Shown here: positions 28,786 through 38,362 of the stretch, one piece after another
Numbering within the stretch: the stretch's first letter is position 1
Layout of the letters: each line of letters opens with the position of its first letter
NCBI RefSeq assembly: GCF_003057885.1
Contig: NZ_QAGK01000003.1
Coordinates: 62,001-126,000, forward strand
Direction: 5' to 3'
Source of the DNA: Oceaniglobus ichthyenteri
GTDB taxonomy: Bacteria; Pseudomonadota; Alphaproteobacteria; Rhodobacterales; Rhodobacteraceae
DNA: 64,000 nt
Translations under genes and position numbers: made by a program
The notes under the pieces: generated by a model
Told to the model about the DNA's origin: nothing
Database searches by the model: none
What the model saw: only the letters and a program-made list of their open reading frames with translations

Positions 28786-31200
28786 TTAAAATTCAACGTC
28801 ATTCAGACCCGAATCTTCCATCAATTGCGTGGCTGCTTCGGCCAACAGCCGTTCGGTGGCTGCACCCTTGATTGGCACCCGCCCCATTTCCAACAGCATT
28901 GGCGCGGCAAGCGGGCTGACCGTTTCCAGTTGCCGCAGATCAATGCGCCCGGCGGTGCGCGCCAGCATGTCTTCGATCCGGCCAAAATCGACCAGGCCTT
29001 TCAACGCCTCTTCGCGGGTGATTTGCAGCAACACATGATCGGGATCGTATTTCAACAACGTGTCATACAGAATATCCGATGAAAACGCCGCCTGCCGCCC
29101 TGTCTTGCGCTTGCCGGCGGTCATGCGGTCAATCAGCCCGGCAATGACCGCTGTCGTCTTGAATGTGCGTTTCATCACCGCATTACCCGCCAGCCAGGTA
29201 TCAAACCCCGCGCGCAGGTTTTGCGCGCTGAACACCGGGGCAGGATCGGTGATTTGGTCCAGCCCCCACACCATCACCGCATAATCTGTGGCAACGAATC
29301 CCAAAGGGTTCAGGCCCAACTCCTCCATCCGTTGAGTGACCAAAAGCCCCAGTGTTTGCATGGCATTGCGCCCGGCAAAGCCATAGATCACCGTGTGTTC
29401 GCGCCCACGCCAGGGAAAGGATTCGATCAACAACCGCCCCGGTTCGGGCAATTGCGACCGTTCGCGGTGCAGGTGCAGCCAGGCGCGGGTGTGATCCGGC
29501 AGATCAGGCCAATCGTCCTGTTGAAACATTCGCAGGATACGTTCGGAGAGTTGGGTTGAGGTGGCAAATTTGGTGCCCATGAAGGTGGCGATTTTTGGCT
29601 GTTTGTCGGCGCGGCGCGTCACCTCAACGGTAAGTTCGCGCAGCCCCTCATAACGCACGATTTCACCGCCGATCAGAAACGTGTCACCGGGGGTCAGGGT
29701 GGCGGCAAAGCCTTCTTCGACTTCACCCAAAGGGTGGCCGCCAAACCGGTTTTTCAGGCGTACCTTCAACGTATCGGTATCCTGAATCGTGCCAATGTTC
29801 ATGCGGATCTGTCGCGTCGCACGCGGATCGCGCAAATGCCACAGCCCGTTGATGTGTTTCAGCCTTTGCCACCGGTCATAGGCGCGCAGGGCATAGCCAC
29901 CGGTGGCGACAAAATCGAGGCAGGCATCGAAATCGGCGCGGGACAGGGCGCTGTAGGCCCCCGCGCTGGTGACTTCATTATACAGGGCATCGGCGTCAAA
30001 CGGGCCGGCGCAGGCGGTGATCAGGATATGCTGGCACAGCACGTCGCGCGGACCGGGGCCGCGCGGCTCACCATCCAGATCGCGCGCTTTCACGGCATCC
30101 AAGGCGGCGACACATTCGACCACTTCAAACCGGTTGGCCGGCACCAAAAGAGCCTTTGACGGCGCGTTATAACGGTGATTGGCCCGCCCGATCCGTTGCA
30201 CCAGACGTTTCACGTTCTTCGGCGCGCCAATTTGGATCACCAGATCGACATCGCCCCAGTCAATCCCCAAATCCAGACTGCCGGTGCAGACAATGGCGCG
30301 CAGATGGCCAGCGACCATGGCCTGTTCCACCTTGGCGCGCTGTTGTTTATCAAGGCTTCCGTGGTGAATGCCAATGGGCAGGCTTTCCTCGTTCGCTAGC
30401 CAAAGATAGTGAAAGAAAATCTCGGCCTGGGCGCGAGTGTTGTGAAAGATCAGGGTGGTTTTATGCTGTTTCACCTGCTCCAACACCGCCGGAATTGCAT
30501 AAGCCGCGCCGCCCCCGGCCCACGGGGGCGGATCATCGGTGGTCAGCATGGAGATATCCGGGTCGGGGCCGGGATCGGCGAACAGGATATCGCAAGGGCC
30601 GGGGTGGCGGGCCAGAAAATGCGCAATCGCGCCGGGGTCTTCGACCGTGGCCGACAGGCCGACGCGGCGCAGATCGGGGATGAGCGTTTGCAAGCGGGCC
30701 AAGGCCAGCATCAATTGATCACCACGTTTGGATTCGGCAAGCGCGTGAATTTCATCCACCACCACCCGTTGCAACCCGGCAAAGATGCGCGGCGCGTCCT
30801 CATAACTGAGCAACAGCGCCAGCGATTCTGGCGTGGTGAGCAGGATATGCGGCGGATCGGCGCGTTGGCGCCTTTTTTGAGTTTGGGTGGTGTCGCCTGT
30901 GCGGTCTTCGACCCGGATCGGCAGGTTCATTTCGGCGATGGGCGTGCCAAGATTGCGTTTTATGTCGGCGGCCAGGGCCTTGAGCGGGCTAATGTATAAA
31001 GTGTGCAAGCCCGAAGGCGGATTTTCGGCCAATTCCACCAGCGAAGGTAGGAATCCTGCAAGCGTTTTTCCCCCGCCCGTGGGCGCGATCAGCAATTGCG
31101 CCGGGGCATCCGCGCGCGCCAACATCTGTTGTTGGTGCGAGTGGATGTGCCAGCCGCGGCTGGCAAACCAATCATGAAAGCGTTGGGGAAGGTCGGTCAT
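28786..31200 (-). CDS. Ligase-associated DEXH-box helicase (Lhr-core type)
   Basis: The 804-residue protein is a superfamily-2 DNA helicase. Walker A is APTGGGKTLAGFLPSL near residues 39-54, the DEIH box is VVVDEIHALAESKRGDQLML near 145-164, motif III is GLSATVEDPG near 177 and motif VI contains QRIGRANHRYN near 350. A winged-helix and a C-terminal Lhr-core domain follow. Members translocate on DNA and unwind RNA:DNA hybrids. Start MTDLPQRFHDWF fits the family. It is followed at 24 bp by pdeM. Confidence 0.92.
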   Translation of the reverse strand: MTDLPQRFHDWFASRGWHIHSHQQQMLARADAPAQLLIAPTGGGKTLAGFLPSLVELAENPPSGLHTLYISPLKALAADIKRNLGTPIAEMNLPIRVEDRTGDTTQTQKRRQRADPPHILLTTPESLALLLSYEDAPRIFAGLQRVVVDEIHALAESKRGDQLMLALARLQTLIPDLRRVGLSATVEDPGAIAHFLARHPGPCDILFADPGPDPDISMLTTDDPPPWAGGGAAYAIPAVLEQVKQHKTTLIFHNTRAQAEIFFHYLWLANEESLPIGIHHGSLDKQQRAKVEQAMVAGHLRAIVCTGSLDLGIDWGDVDLVIQIGAPKNVKRLVQRIGRANHRYNAPSKALLVPANRFEVVECVAALDAVKARDLDGEPRGPGPRDVLCQHILITACAGPFDADALYNEVTSAGAYSALSRADFDACLDFVATGGYALRAYDRWQRLKHINGLWHLRDPRATRQIRMNIGTIQDTDTLKVRLKNRFGGHPLGEVEEGFAATLTPGDTFLIGGEIVRYEGLRELTVEVTRRADKQPKIATFMGTKFATSTQLSERILRMFQQDDWPDLPDHTRAWLHLHRERSQLPEPGRLLIESFPWRGREHTVIYGFAGRNAMQTLGLLVTQRMEELGLNPLGFVATDYAVMVWGLDQITDPAPVFSAQNLRAGFDTWLAGNAVMKRTFKTTAVIAGLIDRMTAGKRKTGRQAAFSSDILYDTLLKYDPDHVLLQITREEALKGLVDFGRIEDMLARTAGRIDLRQLETVSPLAAPMLLEMGRVPIKGAATERLLAEAATQLMEDSGLNDVEF

Positions 31201-31220
31201 ACACCGTCAGATAGGGCGCG

Positions 31221-32318
31221 TCAGGGCAAAGGACCAGTGCGGTAAAGTGCGATTCGCAATCCACCATGTTGCACCGGTGGCAAGGCAGGCAGAAATTGCA
31301 GGCCCGTCGCCTTGGCCAATCCCGGATCGCTGGTGATGATGCCCACGCGCCAGCCCTTGAACCGCTCGGTCAGGGTTTTGCCCATCGCGCCATACAGCGC
31401 GAACAGCAGTTTACGTTGGCCGATGCGCGCGCCGTAAGGCGGATTAACGATAACGATGCCCGGCGCGGATTCGGGCGGGGCAAGATCGGAAATCGCCGCA
31501 CGGGTGAAGGTGGTCAGCGGTGCAACCCCGGCCCGGTCTGCATTGGCGATGCTGGCGCGAATTGCGCCATCGTCACGGTCAGAGCCAAAGAAAACCGGTT
31601 TTGCCTCAACGGGTTGCGCGGCGCGCATGGCATCCCATGCCCGGCGGTCAAACCCCGCCAGATTCTCAAACGCAAAGGCCCGGTCGCGCCCGGGGGGCAG
31701 ACCGGCGGCAATCTCTGCCGCTTCAATCACAAAGGTGCCCGAGCCGCACATTGGATCAACCACCGCCTGTGTGCCATCATACCCCATCTGACGCAGGAAA
31801 AGCGCCGCCAAGGTTTCGCGCATCGGGGCCTTGCCGATTTGCAATTTATGGCCGCGTTTGTGCAGTGGTTCGCCCGATGTATCGATTGAGAAGGTGCACA
31901 GGTCATCTTCGATTCGGGTTTTCAGAGTCAGCGTGGCTTCATCGCTGACGCTCAAACCTTGAGCATTCAGCGCGCCAACAATCCGCTGTTTTGCCGCCTT
32001 TTCATGGTAAATGCGTGATTTGTGACAGGAGACTTCCACTTTTACCGGGATGTCTGACCGCAAAATGTCAGAAAATGGAAACTTGCGCGCCCGTTTGTCC
32101 AGCTGCGCAATATGCATCGCACGAAATGCCCCCAGCCGGGCCAAAACCCGCGCCGCGCCGCGCAGATGCAAATTGCACCGCCAGACATCGAGCCAGCCGC
32201 CAGAAACGGTGACACCGCCGATGGCGATTTCGGGCGCATAGCCCAAGGCGCGTGCCTCTTCGGCAAGGGTTGTTTCAAACCCCGGAGGGCAGACCAGAAA
32301 TATGTCAAACGATTCCAT
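31221..32318 (-). CDS. THUMP-domain SAM-dependent RNA methyltransferase (RlmL/YcbY type)
   Basis: The 365-residue enzyme has an N-terminal ferredoxin/THUMP RNA-binding part (about residues 1-155). A Rossmann methyltransferase follows with DPMCGSGTFVIEAAEIA near 188-204 and the catalytic NPPYGAR near 288. This matches the N-terminal half of E. coli RlmL, which makes m2G2445 in 23S rRNA. The second RlmK half is missing, which is normal outside gammaproteobacteria. It lies 20 bp upstream of the helicase start. Confidence 0.9.
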   Translation of the reverse strand: MESFDIFLVCPPGFETTLAEEARALGYAPEIAIGGVTVSGGWLDVWRCNLHLRGAARVLARLGAFRAMHIAQLDKRARKFPFSDILRSDIPVKVEVSCHKSRIYHEKAAKQRIVGALNAQGLSVSDEATLTLKTRIEDDLCTFSIDTSGEPLHKRGHKLQIGKAPMRETLAALFLRQMGYDGTQAVVDPMCGSGTFVIEAAEIAAGLPPGRDRAFAFENLAGFDRRAWDAMRAAQPVEAKPVFFGSDRDDGAIRASIANADRAGVAPLTTFTRAAISDLAPPESAPGIVIVNPPYGARIGQRKLLFALYGAMGKTLTERFKGWRVGIITSDPGLAKATGLQFLPALPPVQHGGLRIALYRTGPLP

Positions 32319-32349
32319 CCCGCCTGCCTAACCGCAACGGAGGGGAATG

Positions 32350-33657
32350 TCAGCGGATGATATCCTCTTCCTTCACAAACATATTGGCCCAGGCCCGATC
32401 CAAAAGTTCGGGCGTCATCTGATAGGGAATGCCCTCAAACTCGCAAATTGCGATCATCTGATCGATCAGGAACACGGGCTGATAATTGGCATAGACGTTA
32501 TCAATGGTCGGATATTTCTTTTTGAACAGGTGAATCAGCGTCGCTTCGTTCAGCGGCATCTTCTTTTTCTTCGCCACCAAGGCAAAGATTTTCAGGTAAT
32601 CCTGCTGGTTCGGGCCGTCGATTTTGATCTTGTAAAAAATACGGCGCAACGCGGCCTGATCGAAAATCTTGTTGGGGTGAAAGTTGGTCGAAAAGATCAC
32701 CAGAGTATCAAACGGCACGGTGAATTTTTCACCCGATTGCAGGGCAAGGATGTCTTTTGATTCTTCCAAAGGCACGATCCAACGGTTGATCAACGCCTGG
32801 GGCGGCGATGCCTGACGGCCCAAATCATCGACGATAAACACACCGCCGGTCGATTTTAACTGCAATGGCGCCTGATAGGTGCGCGCCGTGGGATTATAGA
32901 CCAGATCAAGCATTTCAAGGGTCAGTTCCCCGCCCGTCACCACCGTTGGGCGCAAACAATAGACATAGCGCGTGTCATACCGCGTGTGGCGGCGCAGGGC
33001 GTTTGGGTCTTCCTCCTCTTCCTTTACGCGGGTGTGCACGATGGGGTCATAGACCGTGATCACCTGACCGGAATATTCAATGGCACGGGGCACATAGATG
33101 TTATCGCCAATGGCATCGCGCACCCCGTTACTGATCGAGGATTTGCCGTTGCCGGGGGGCCCATACATCAGGATCGACCGCCCCGACCCAACCGCCGGCC
33201 CCAGATTATCAAGCAGATCATCGGGCAAGATCAGATGCCCCATGGCCCCGGTCAATTGCTGCCGGGTGATTTGAATATTGCGGATCGATTGGCGCTTTAC
33301 CTGCTCGGAATACACCTCCAACGGTACCGGCATCGCCCCATAATATTCCGATTGGGCCAAAGCATCCAATGCGCGGGTTTTTCCGGCATCCGACAGGACA
33401 TAGCCCATTTCACTGCTGGAACTGGCATGCAGGGTGCCTGTAGCCTCAACCAGTTTCTGCGCGCGGGCCATATCCACCAATTCCTGGGTCACATTGACCG
33501 GCAGACAGATCAGTTTGGCAATGTCCGACACATGTTCAGCGTTCATTCGGAACATGGTTTTCAACAGGATGTCGCGCATCATCACAATGGGCAATTGCAT
33601 CTGTTCCAGAGTGCGGGGCGGGGGCGGAGCCATCACCGGCGTTGTCTGCATGTTCAT
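32350..33657 (-). CDS. AAA-family ATPase of unknown role near the pilus locus
   Basis: The 435-residue protein has an N-terminal winged-helix-like segment (about residues 15-130) and an ATPase core. The core has Walker A MYGPPGNGKSSISNGV near 165-180 and Walker B GGVFIDDLGRQ-like sequence (GGVFIVDDLGRQ) near 278-289, then a sensor region LVIFSTNFHPN near 326. The C-terminus is a helical lid. The winged helix plus ATPase resembles regulators or remodelling ATPases; no sigma-54 GAFTGA motif is seen. It is divergent from a membrane protein gene. GAGGTG is 7 bases before the ATG. Confidence 0.8.
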   Translation of the reverse strand: MNMQTTPVMAPPPPRTLEQMQLPIVMMRDILLKTMFRMNAEHVSDIAKLICLPVNVTQELVDMARAQKLVEATGTLHASSSSEMGYVLSDAGKTRALDALAQSEYYGAMPVPLEVYSEQVKRQSIRNIQITRQQLTGAMGHLILPDDLLDNLGPAVGSGRSILMYGPPGNGKSSISNGVRDAIGDNIYVPRAIEYSGQVITVYDPIVHTRVKEEEEDPNALRRHTRYDTRYVYCLRPTVVTGGELTLEMLDLVYNPTARTYQAPLQLKSTGGVFIVDDLGRQASPPQALINRWIVPLEESKDILALQSGEKFTVPFDTLVIFSTNFHPNKIFDQAALRRIFYKIKIDGPNQQDYLKIFALVAKKKKMPLNEATLIHLFKKKYPTIDNVYANYQPVFLIDQMIAICEFEGIPYQMTPELLDRAWANMFVKEEDIIR

Positions 33658-33792
33658 ATAAACACCTCAACATATTGTCTTTTATGTTGCCAATTTCACA
33701 GGCTTGCCCTGATTTGGTCACCATGCCTTGGCATTTCTCTGTCAAACCAGATGCCAGAGTATTGTGGCCAAATGATGGAAACGAGGGTTGAG

Positions 33793-35415
33793 ATGAACAG
33801 AGCGCATCCTGTCAGGCTTTTGATGGCGATTTTCGCGCTGATCGCCGTTTTGGGCGGTTTAAGCTTGGCGCGCGGTGGGCTGTATATGGATCGCTATGAG
33901 GGCGATGTATTGCATCTGATCGAAATCGTGGTGCGCATCGCCGAGGGGCAGCGGCCGCATCTGGATTTCATGACGCCGATTGGGGTGCTGGCCACCTGGC
34001 CGATTGCCGTGTTCGTCAAGGCCGGGTTCGGCATTGGAGTCTCGATCCATCTGGCGCAGATTTCGGTGGCGGTGGTGTTGGCCCTGCCGGTGTTCTGGGC
34101 CGGCTGGACCCGGTTTTCACCCGGCTTTGCCTATATTTACGCGCTGTTCTGCATGGTTTTGGCGCTGGCCTTGGTTCATGGCGAGGCCGATCCAAATGTG
34201 TCGATGTCGATGCATTACAACCGCTGGGCCTGGGCGTTCAGCTTTGTCGCGCTGGCGCTGGCGTTTCTGCCCGCGCGGGGGCGCGAAACGGCGCTGATTG
34301 ATGGGGCGCTGATCGGTGTGGCTTTAGCCATCGTGGTGTTGGTCAAGGTGACATATATCGTGGCCTTGGCCCCTGGTATCATTGTGGCGTTGTTGGTGCG
34401 CGGGGCTGGCCGGACATTGGCTGTGGCGTTGGTTTCTGGCGTTGTGACTTTGGCCCTCGTCACACTGATCATGGGGTGGCAATTCTGGCCCGCCTATGTT
34501 GGCGATCTGATTGCCACCGCCACATCCGAGGCACGCGCACATCCCGGCCGCCCATTGAACAAGGTGTTGACCGCGCCAATGTTTCTGGGCGCGCATATGT
34601 TGGTGCTTCTATGCGTCGTGATGCTGCGTCAGGGGGGGCGGCCACAGCAGGGGCTGGCGCTGTTGGTGCTGTTTCCGGGGTTGGTTTACATCACCTATCA
34701 GAATTTTGGAAACGATCCCCAATGGTTACTGCTGATCGGGTTGATGATGCTGATGGTGCGCCCCGCGCCGGGCGAACAAAATGCCTGGGGCTGGGATTTG
34801 CGCCAAGGGGTGACGTTGGCGGCGGTGGCCATGTTGGCGCTGATTTCGCCCTCGTTTTTCAACATGGGATACAGCCCGTTTCGCCATTTCACCGATGACC
34901 GCGCCGAATATGTGAAGATCTTTCCTAATTCCACCCAGCACGATGATTTCTATACTTCGGGCGAACGGGCGTTTCAGGTGAATCAACAGATTGCCGGTGA
35001 ACGCCCCGGTGCAGGTTTGGAACAATTTGCCGCCCTGTCAGAGCGGGGCGAACTGGCCGTGCTGAACGGTGAAACCTTGCCCGCCTGCGGTATTCAAAAC
35101 GGGCTGATCGCTTATTACACCGCCACGGTTGAACAGTTGGAGGCGCACGGATTTGCGGATGGCAGTTCCATCATGATGGCCGATCTGCTGTCAAACCTGC
35201 CACTGTTTTCCGATGGTATTTCTTGGGTCAAAGGCGGCGCGCCTTGGCGGTATGACGGGGTGCCTGGGGTGGAAAACGCCGATTATGTGTTGGTGCCGCT
35301 GTGTGCGGTAAACGAACGTAGCCGTCGCGCGATACTGCAGGGCATCCGCGATCGCGACATCACGCTGCGCGAGGTGCATCGCAACCCATTGTTTGTGTTG
35401 TTGGAAAAGGCTTAG
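33793..35415 (+). CDS. Polytopic membrane protein, GT-C-like
   Basis: The 540-residue protein has about nine to ten membrane helices in its first 340 residues, then a soluble C-terminal part (about 345-540). The first periplasmic loop holds YEGDVLHLIEIVVRIAEGQR followed by HLDFMTPIGVL, reminiscent of the acidic first loop and DF-x-P-x-G pattern of ArnT-like (GT-C) glycosyltransferases. This assignment is inference. The start is the ATG at 33793 after GAGGGTTGAG; the long frame extending upstream to 32986 overlaps the ATPase gene and is rejected. Stop codons of this gene and cpaA overlap. Confidence 0.72.
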   Translation: MNRAHPVRLLMAIFALIAVLGGLSLARGGLYMDRYEGDVLHLIEIVVRIAEGQRPHLDFMTPIGVLATWPIAVFVKAGFGIGVSIHLAQISVAVVLALPVFWAGWTRFSPGFAYIYALFCMVLALALVHGEADPNVSMSMHYNRWAWAFSFVALALAFLPARGRETALIDGALIGVALAIVVLVKVTYIVALAPGIIVALLVRGAGRTLAVALVSGVVTLALVTLIMGWQFWPAYVGDLIATATSEARAHPGRPLNKVLTAPMFLGAHMLVLLCVVMLRQGGRPQQGLALLVLFPGLVYITYQNFGNDPQWLLLIGLMMLMVRPAPGEQNAWGWDLRQGVTLAAVAMLALISPSFFNMGYSPFRHFTDDRAEYVKIFPNSTQHDDFYTSGERAFQVNQQIAGERPGAGLEQFAALSERGELAVLNGETLPACGIQNGLIAYYTATVEQLEAHGFADGSSIMMADLLSNLPLFSDGISWVKGGAPWRYDGVPGVENADYVLVPLCAVNERSRRAILQGIRDRDITLREVHRNPLFVLLEKA

Positions 35416-35909
35416 AAACCCGCGGCCGACAGGGCAAGGTAAAACAAAAGCGTGCCGCCCAGTGCCAGGCCCAATGGAAACTTCTTGTTGGTCCAACTGG
35501 CCCAGTGGGGCACCAGTTTACGCACGGGCGACAGGTGTTTGGCGCCGCGGTGGGTGACGAACGCCGCCAAAGTAATCGCGGCGAATAAAAACAAAACCGC
35601 GCCGCCGTCTTGTGGCATCACAAAGGGGGCGGCGGCGGCGGCGAATTTCGCATCGCCCGCGCCCAAACCGCCCGCCATGTTCATCACGAACCCAACCGCC
35701 AACACCACCACCAGATGCAGCCAGTTCCACAGCCAAACCTCAACCGACAAGGCGATTGGCCCGACGATGAGATAGACGAAAACCAAGGCCATCACCGCCT
35801 TGTTCGGGATTTTCATGAACGCCATGTCGTTCCAGGCCACCCAAATACAGATCGGGGCGACAAAGGGTAAAAACCACCAAGCGGCGCTGGCGGGCAGCAA
35901 CAGGTCCAC
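35412..35909 (-). CDS. cpaA: Prepilin peptidase CpaA/TadV
   Basis: The 165-residue membrane peptidase of the type IV prepilin peptidase family cleaves Flp prepilins. The second catalytic Asp is in the motif GGLGAGDAKFAAAAAP near residues 79-94; the first is in AWNDMAFMKIPNKAVM near 25-40. It starts with GTG at 35909, only 5 bases after the upstream TPR gene, so it is the last gene of the Tad operon. It lacks the N-methylase domain, as usual for CpaA. Confidence 0.9.
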   Translation of the reverse strand: MDLLLPASAAWWFLPFVAPICIWVAWNDMAFMKIPNKAVMALVFVYLIVGPIALSVEVWLWNWLHLVVVLAVGFVMNMAGGLGAGDAKFAAAAAPFVMPQDGGAVLFLFAAITLAAFVTHRGAKHLSPVRKLVPHWASWTNKKFPLGLALGGTLLFYLALSAAGF

Positions 35910-35914
35910 GGGCG

Positions 35915-36772
35915 TCAGTTCTGCACGTTGGCTTCTAAGGCGCGCAGGGATCGCACCGCCGCCTCAAAGTGCTGGGGGTGAGTTTCGATGGCCTGTTGCA
36001 ACAACCCCTTGCCGATAGAAATATCGCCCTGTTTGATCGCGCTTAACGCCATGGTGTGCATCAATTTCGCCTGTTCCACCTGGGTCATTGGCACCACGGG
36101 CATGTCATATTTGCGCTGGGCCCCGCGCGCCAGAACCAGATTGTTCTTGGCGGTGAACAGATCCCGGTCATAGGTGATGGCCTGGGTGAATAAACGCTCG
36201 GCCTCGCCATAATCGCCGCGCGACAGTTTGGAATAACCCCAATTGTTCATCACGCTGGCCGGCTTGGTTGTCAGCCCGGCGGCGGTTTCATAAAAACTGT
36301 CGGCCTTTGTCCATTCCTTGTTGCTGTCGGCGATCATCGCCTCGAGCCGGTAACGTTTGTAGGATTCAAAGGTGGGCGGCACGCGGTCCAGTTCGGCCTC
36401 GGCCTTGTCCCAGGCTCCATCGCGGATCAGGGCATCTGCCAGATCAATCCGGTCATCGGGGGTGGAGTCGGGGTGGTTTGTTACGGCGGTCCAGGTTGTG
36501 ACGGCTTCGGTGTTGCGTTTGGCCCGGACCAAAGATTGGCCCAAACCGCGCTGTAAATCGATACGATCGGGGTTGTCTTGGGTGGCGCGGCGGAAATAAT
36601 CGACCGCCTCGTTCGGATCGGCAACGGTCAGCATGATATCGTTCAGGTTGGTTTCGTCGATCACGTTCACGTTCTTGACGGCGCGGTCTACTTCGGCGCT
36701 GCCTGACCTGTCACAGGCCGACAGGGCAATGGCGCTGCCAAGGCAGAGCGCAAATGTAATGATGTGGCGCAT
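35915..36772 (-). CDS. TPR lipoprotein, Tad-associated
   Basis: The 285-residue protein has a lipoprotein signal (IALSAC, Cys at residue 20) and then tetratricopeptide-type helices from about residue 45 to the end, including VDYFRRATQDNPDRIDLQRG and AERLFTQAITYDRDLFTAKN. Together with the neighbouring TadD-like gene it forms a tandem pair of TPR lipoproteins. TadD-type proteins act as pilotins for the secretin. I prefer the ATG at 36772 because it makes a clean signal peptide. Confidence 0.82.
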   Translation of the reverse strand: MRHIITFALCLGSAIALSACDRSGSAEVDRAVKNVNVIDETNLNDIMLTVADPNEAVDYFRRATQDNPDRIDLQRGLGQSLVRAKRNTEAVTTWTAVTNHPDSTPDDRIDLADALIRDGAWDKAEAELDRVPPTFESYKRYRLEAMIADSNKEWTKADSFYETAAGLTTKPASVMNNWGYSKLSRGDYGEAERLFTQAITYDRDLFTAKNNLVLARGAQRKYDMPVVPMTQVEQAKLMHTMALSAIKQGDISIGKGLLQQAIETHPQHFEAAVRSLRALEANVQN

Positions 36773-36815
36773 GTGGCTGCGTCCTTTTTTCCTGCTCAAT
36801 AGTGCGCTGTGCTTA

Positions 36816-37370
36816 TCAAATACGCGACAGGATTCGGTAATCGCCCGTGCCCCTGCGCATCAGTGCAAAGCTGCTTATATCGACATCAGCATAGTCGGGG
36901 TTTTCGATTTTGGCGAGTGCCAGCGCAAGATTTGCCTTGATGTCGTCACTTTCGCCACTATCCAACGCAAAGGCGGTGCGGAACACACGCTCGGCCTCGC
37001 CATAGGTGCCGCGCTCCATCAAGACGACGCCCAGATTGTTCCAGGCGGGCACGAATGTCGCGTCTTTTTCCACAGCGCGGCGCAGGATGCGTTCGGCCTG
37101 GCCCAACCGGCCCAGTTGCAGGTTCGCCGACCCCAGCGCTGACAAGACATCGACAGTTGTGCCCTGTTGCCCCGCCGCGCGGTAATAGGCCTTGAGCGCC
37201 AATTCATGTTCGCCCGCGGCCATCAGCCGATGCCCCACCAGCAATCCATCAACGCTGTCCTCACCCCGGTCAACCTGCGGCGCAAATGGGCTGTCGGGTG
37301 AACGGCCAAGACCGCCGGTGTTGCCACAGGCGGTCAGGCTGAGAATCAACAGAATCGCGGTGGTGCGCAT
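36816..37370 (-). CDS. tadD: TPR lipoprotein TadD
   Basis: The 184-residue lipoprotein has its lipobox at LSLTAC (Cys at residue 15), then about four TPR helices pairs, such as ALKAYYRAAGQQGTTVDVLS, ALGSANLQLGRLGQAERIL and AWNNLGVVLMERGTYGEAER. It sits 5 bp after tadC, the normal place of tadD, which is needed for secretin assembly in Tad pili. Confidence 0.85.
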   Translation of the reverse strand: MRTTAILLILSLTACGNTGGLGRSPDSPFAPQVDRGEDSVDGLLVGHRLMAAGEHELALKAYYRAAGQQGTTVDVLSALGSANLQLGRLGQAERILRRAVEKDATFVPAWNNLGVVLMERGTYGEAERVFRTAFALDSGESDDIKANLALALAKIENPDYADVDISSFALMRRGTGDYRILSRI

Positions 37371-37375
37371 GGCCC

Positions 37376-38350
37376 CTACATTTTGAATTTGCCGAGCGTT
37401 TCGACGATGTTGTAAATGGATGGCCCCAACAGGATGATCAACAAAGGCGGAACCGTTAACATCATTGTGGCAAGGGTCATCTTGGTGGGCAAGGTATTTG
37501 CCTTTTCTTCGGCCCGCATCACGCGTTTGTCACGCATTTCGGCGGAAAAGACACGCAATGCCTCGGCCACCGACGTCCCAAAGGTGGCCGACTGGATCAG
37601 CACGGTCACAAAGGATGCCACATCGGTGACACCGGCGCGTTCTGCCATATCGCGCAACACCGATACCTTGTCCTTGCCGGCCTTGATTTCGTGACTGACG
37701 ATTTCAAATTCATCGGCCAGGGCCGGAAACCCGACGCGGATTTCCTTTGATACGCGCACGATGGATTGATCCAGCGATTGGCCCGCCTCGACACAGACCA
37801 GCATCATATCCAGACTGTCGGGAAACCCGTTGGTAATTTCTTCGCGACGCTGTTGCAGCCGCTTTGTGACCCAATATTTCGGTGCCATATATCCGATACA
37901 ACCCGGAATCAGCACCGATAATATCAACGCCTGGGTGCTGGGCGTGCCGGTCGCGCTGGTAGCGATGGCATAAAAAACCCCCAAAACCAGAAGGCCAAGG
38001 CCCAGCGCGAATTGCGCAAAGTGGAATGTGCGCACCGCGTCCTTGCTGCGGTATCCCGCTTGCATCAGTTTCAGGCGCACGGCGGAATATTCTTCTTCGT
38101 TTTGCGGCTCAAGAAAGCTGGAATATTTTTCCAGCTTGTCGTTTTTATTGCCTGCCCGCAGGGATTGTTGTTCGGGCGTGCCCGCCTTGGCCGCCTTGCG
38201 ATAGGCACCCAGTTTATCCAGCGGATCCTGTTTTTTGGTCAACACAAAGGGCAGAGTGACCACCACCAACAGCAGCCCCAAACCCCCCACCAACAGTAGC
38301 GGCCCCATGGGGCCCAGTTGGGCAGTGATCATTTCATTCAGCTTTTCCAT
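37376..38350 (-). CDS. tadC: Tad pilus inner-membrane platform protein TadC
   Basis: The 324-residue protein is a type II secretion F-domain membrane protein, with helices near residues 17-37, 115-150 and 290-315 and the F domain between (FPDSLDMMLVCVEAGQSLDQ near 175). TadC pairs with TadB as the rotating platform next to the CpaF ATPase. Spacing to tadB is 12 bp. Confidence 0.93.
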   Translation of the reverse strand: MEKLNEMITAQLGPMGPLLLVGGLGLLLVVVTLPFVLTKKQDPLDKLGAYRKAAKAGTPEQQSLRAGNKNDKLEKYSSFLEPQNEEEYSAVRLKLMQAGYRSKDAVRTFHFAQFALGLGLLVLGVFYAIATSATGTPSTQALILSVLIPGCIGYMAPKYWVTKRLQQRREEITNGFPDSLDMMLVCVEAGQSLDQSIVRVSKEIRVGFPALADEFEIVSHEIKAGKDKVSVLRDMAERAGVTDVASFVTVLIQSATFGTSVAEALRVFSAEMRDKRVMRAEEKANTLPTKMTLATMMLTVPPLLIILLGPSIYNIVETLGKFKM

Positions 38351-38362
38351 GGTGTTAGCCCC

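Noticed and set aside
32986-33792. Long N-terminal extension of the membrane protein gene at 33793
   Set aside because: The extension runs opposite to the well-supported AAA ATPase gene and has no domain; a ribosome-binding site supports the start at 33793.
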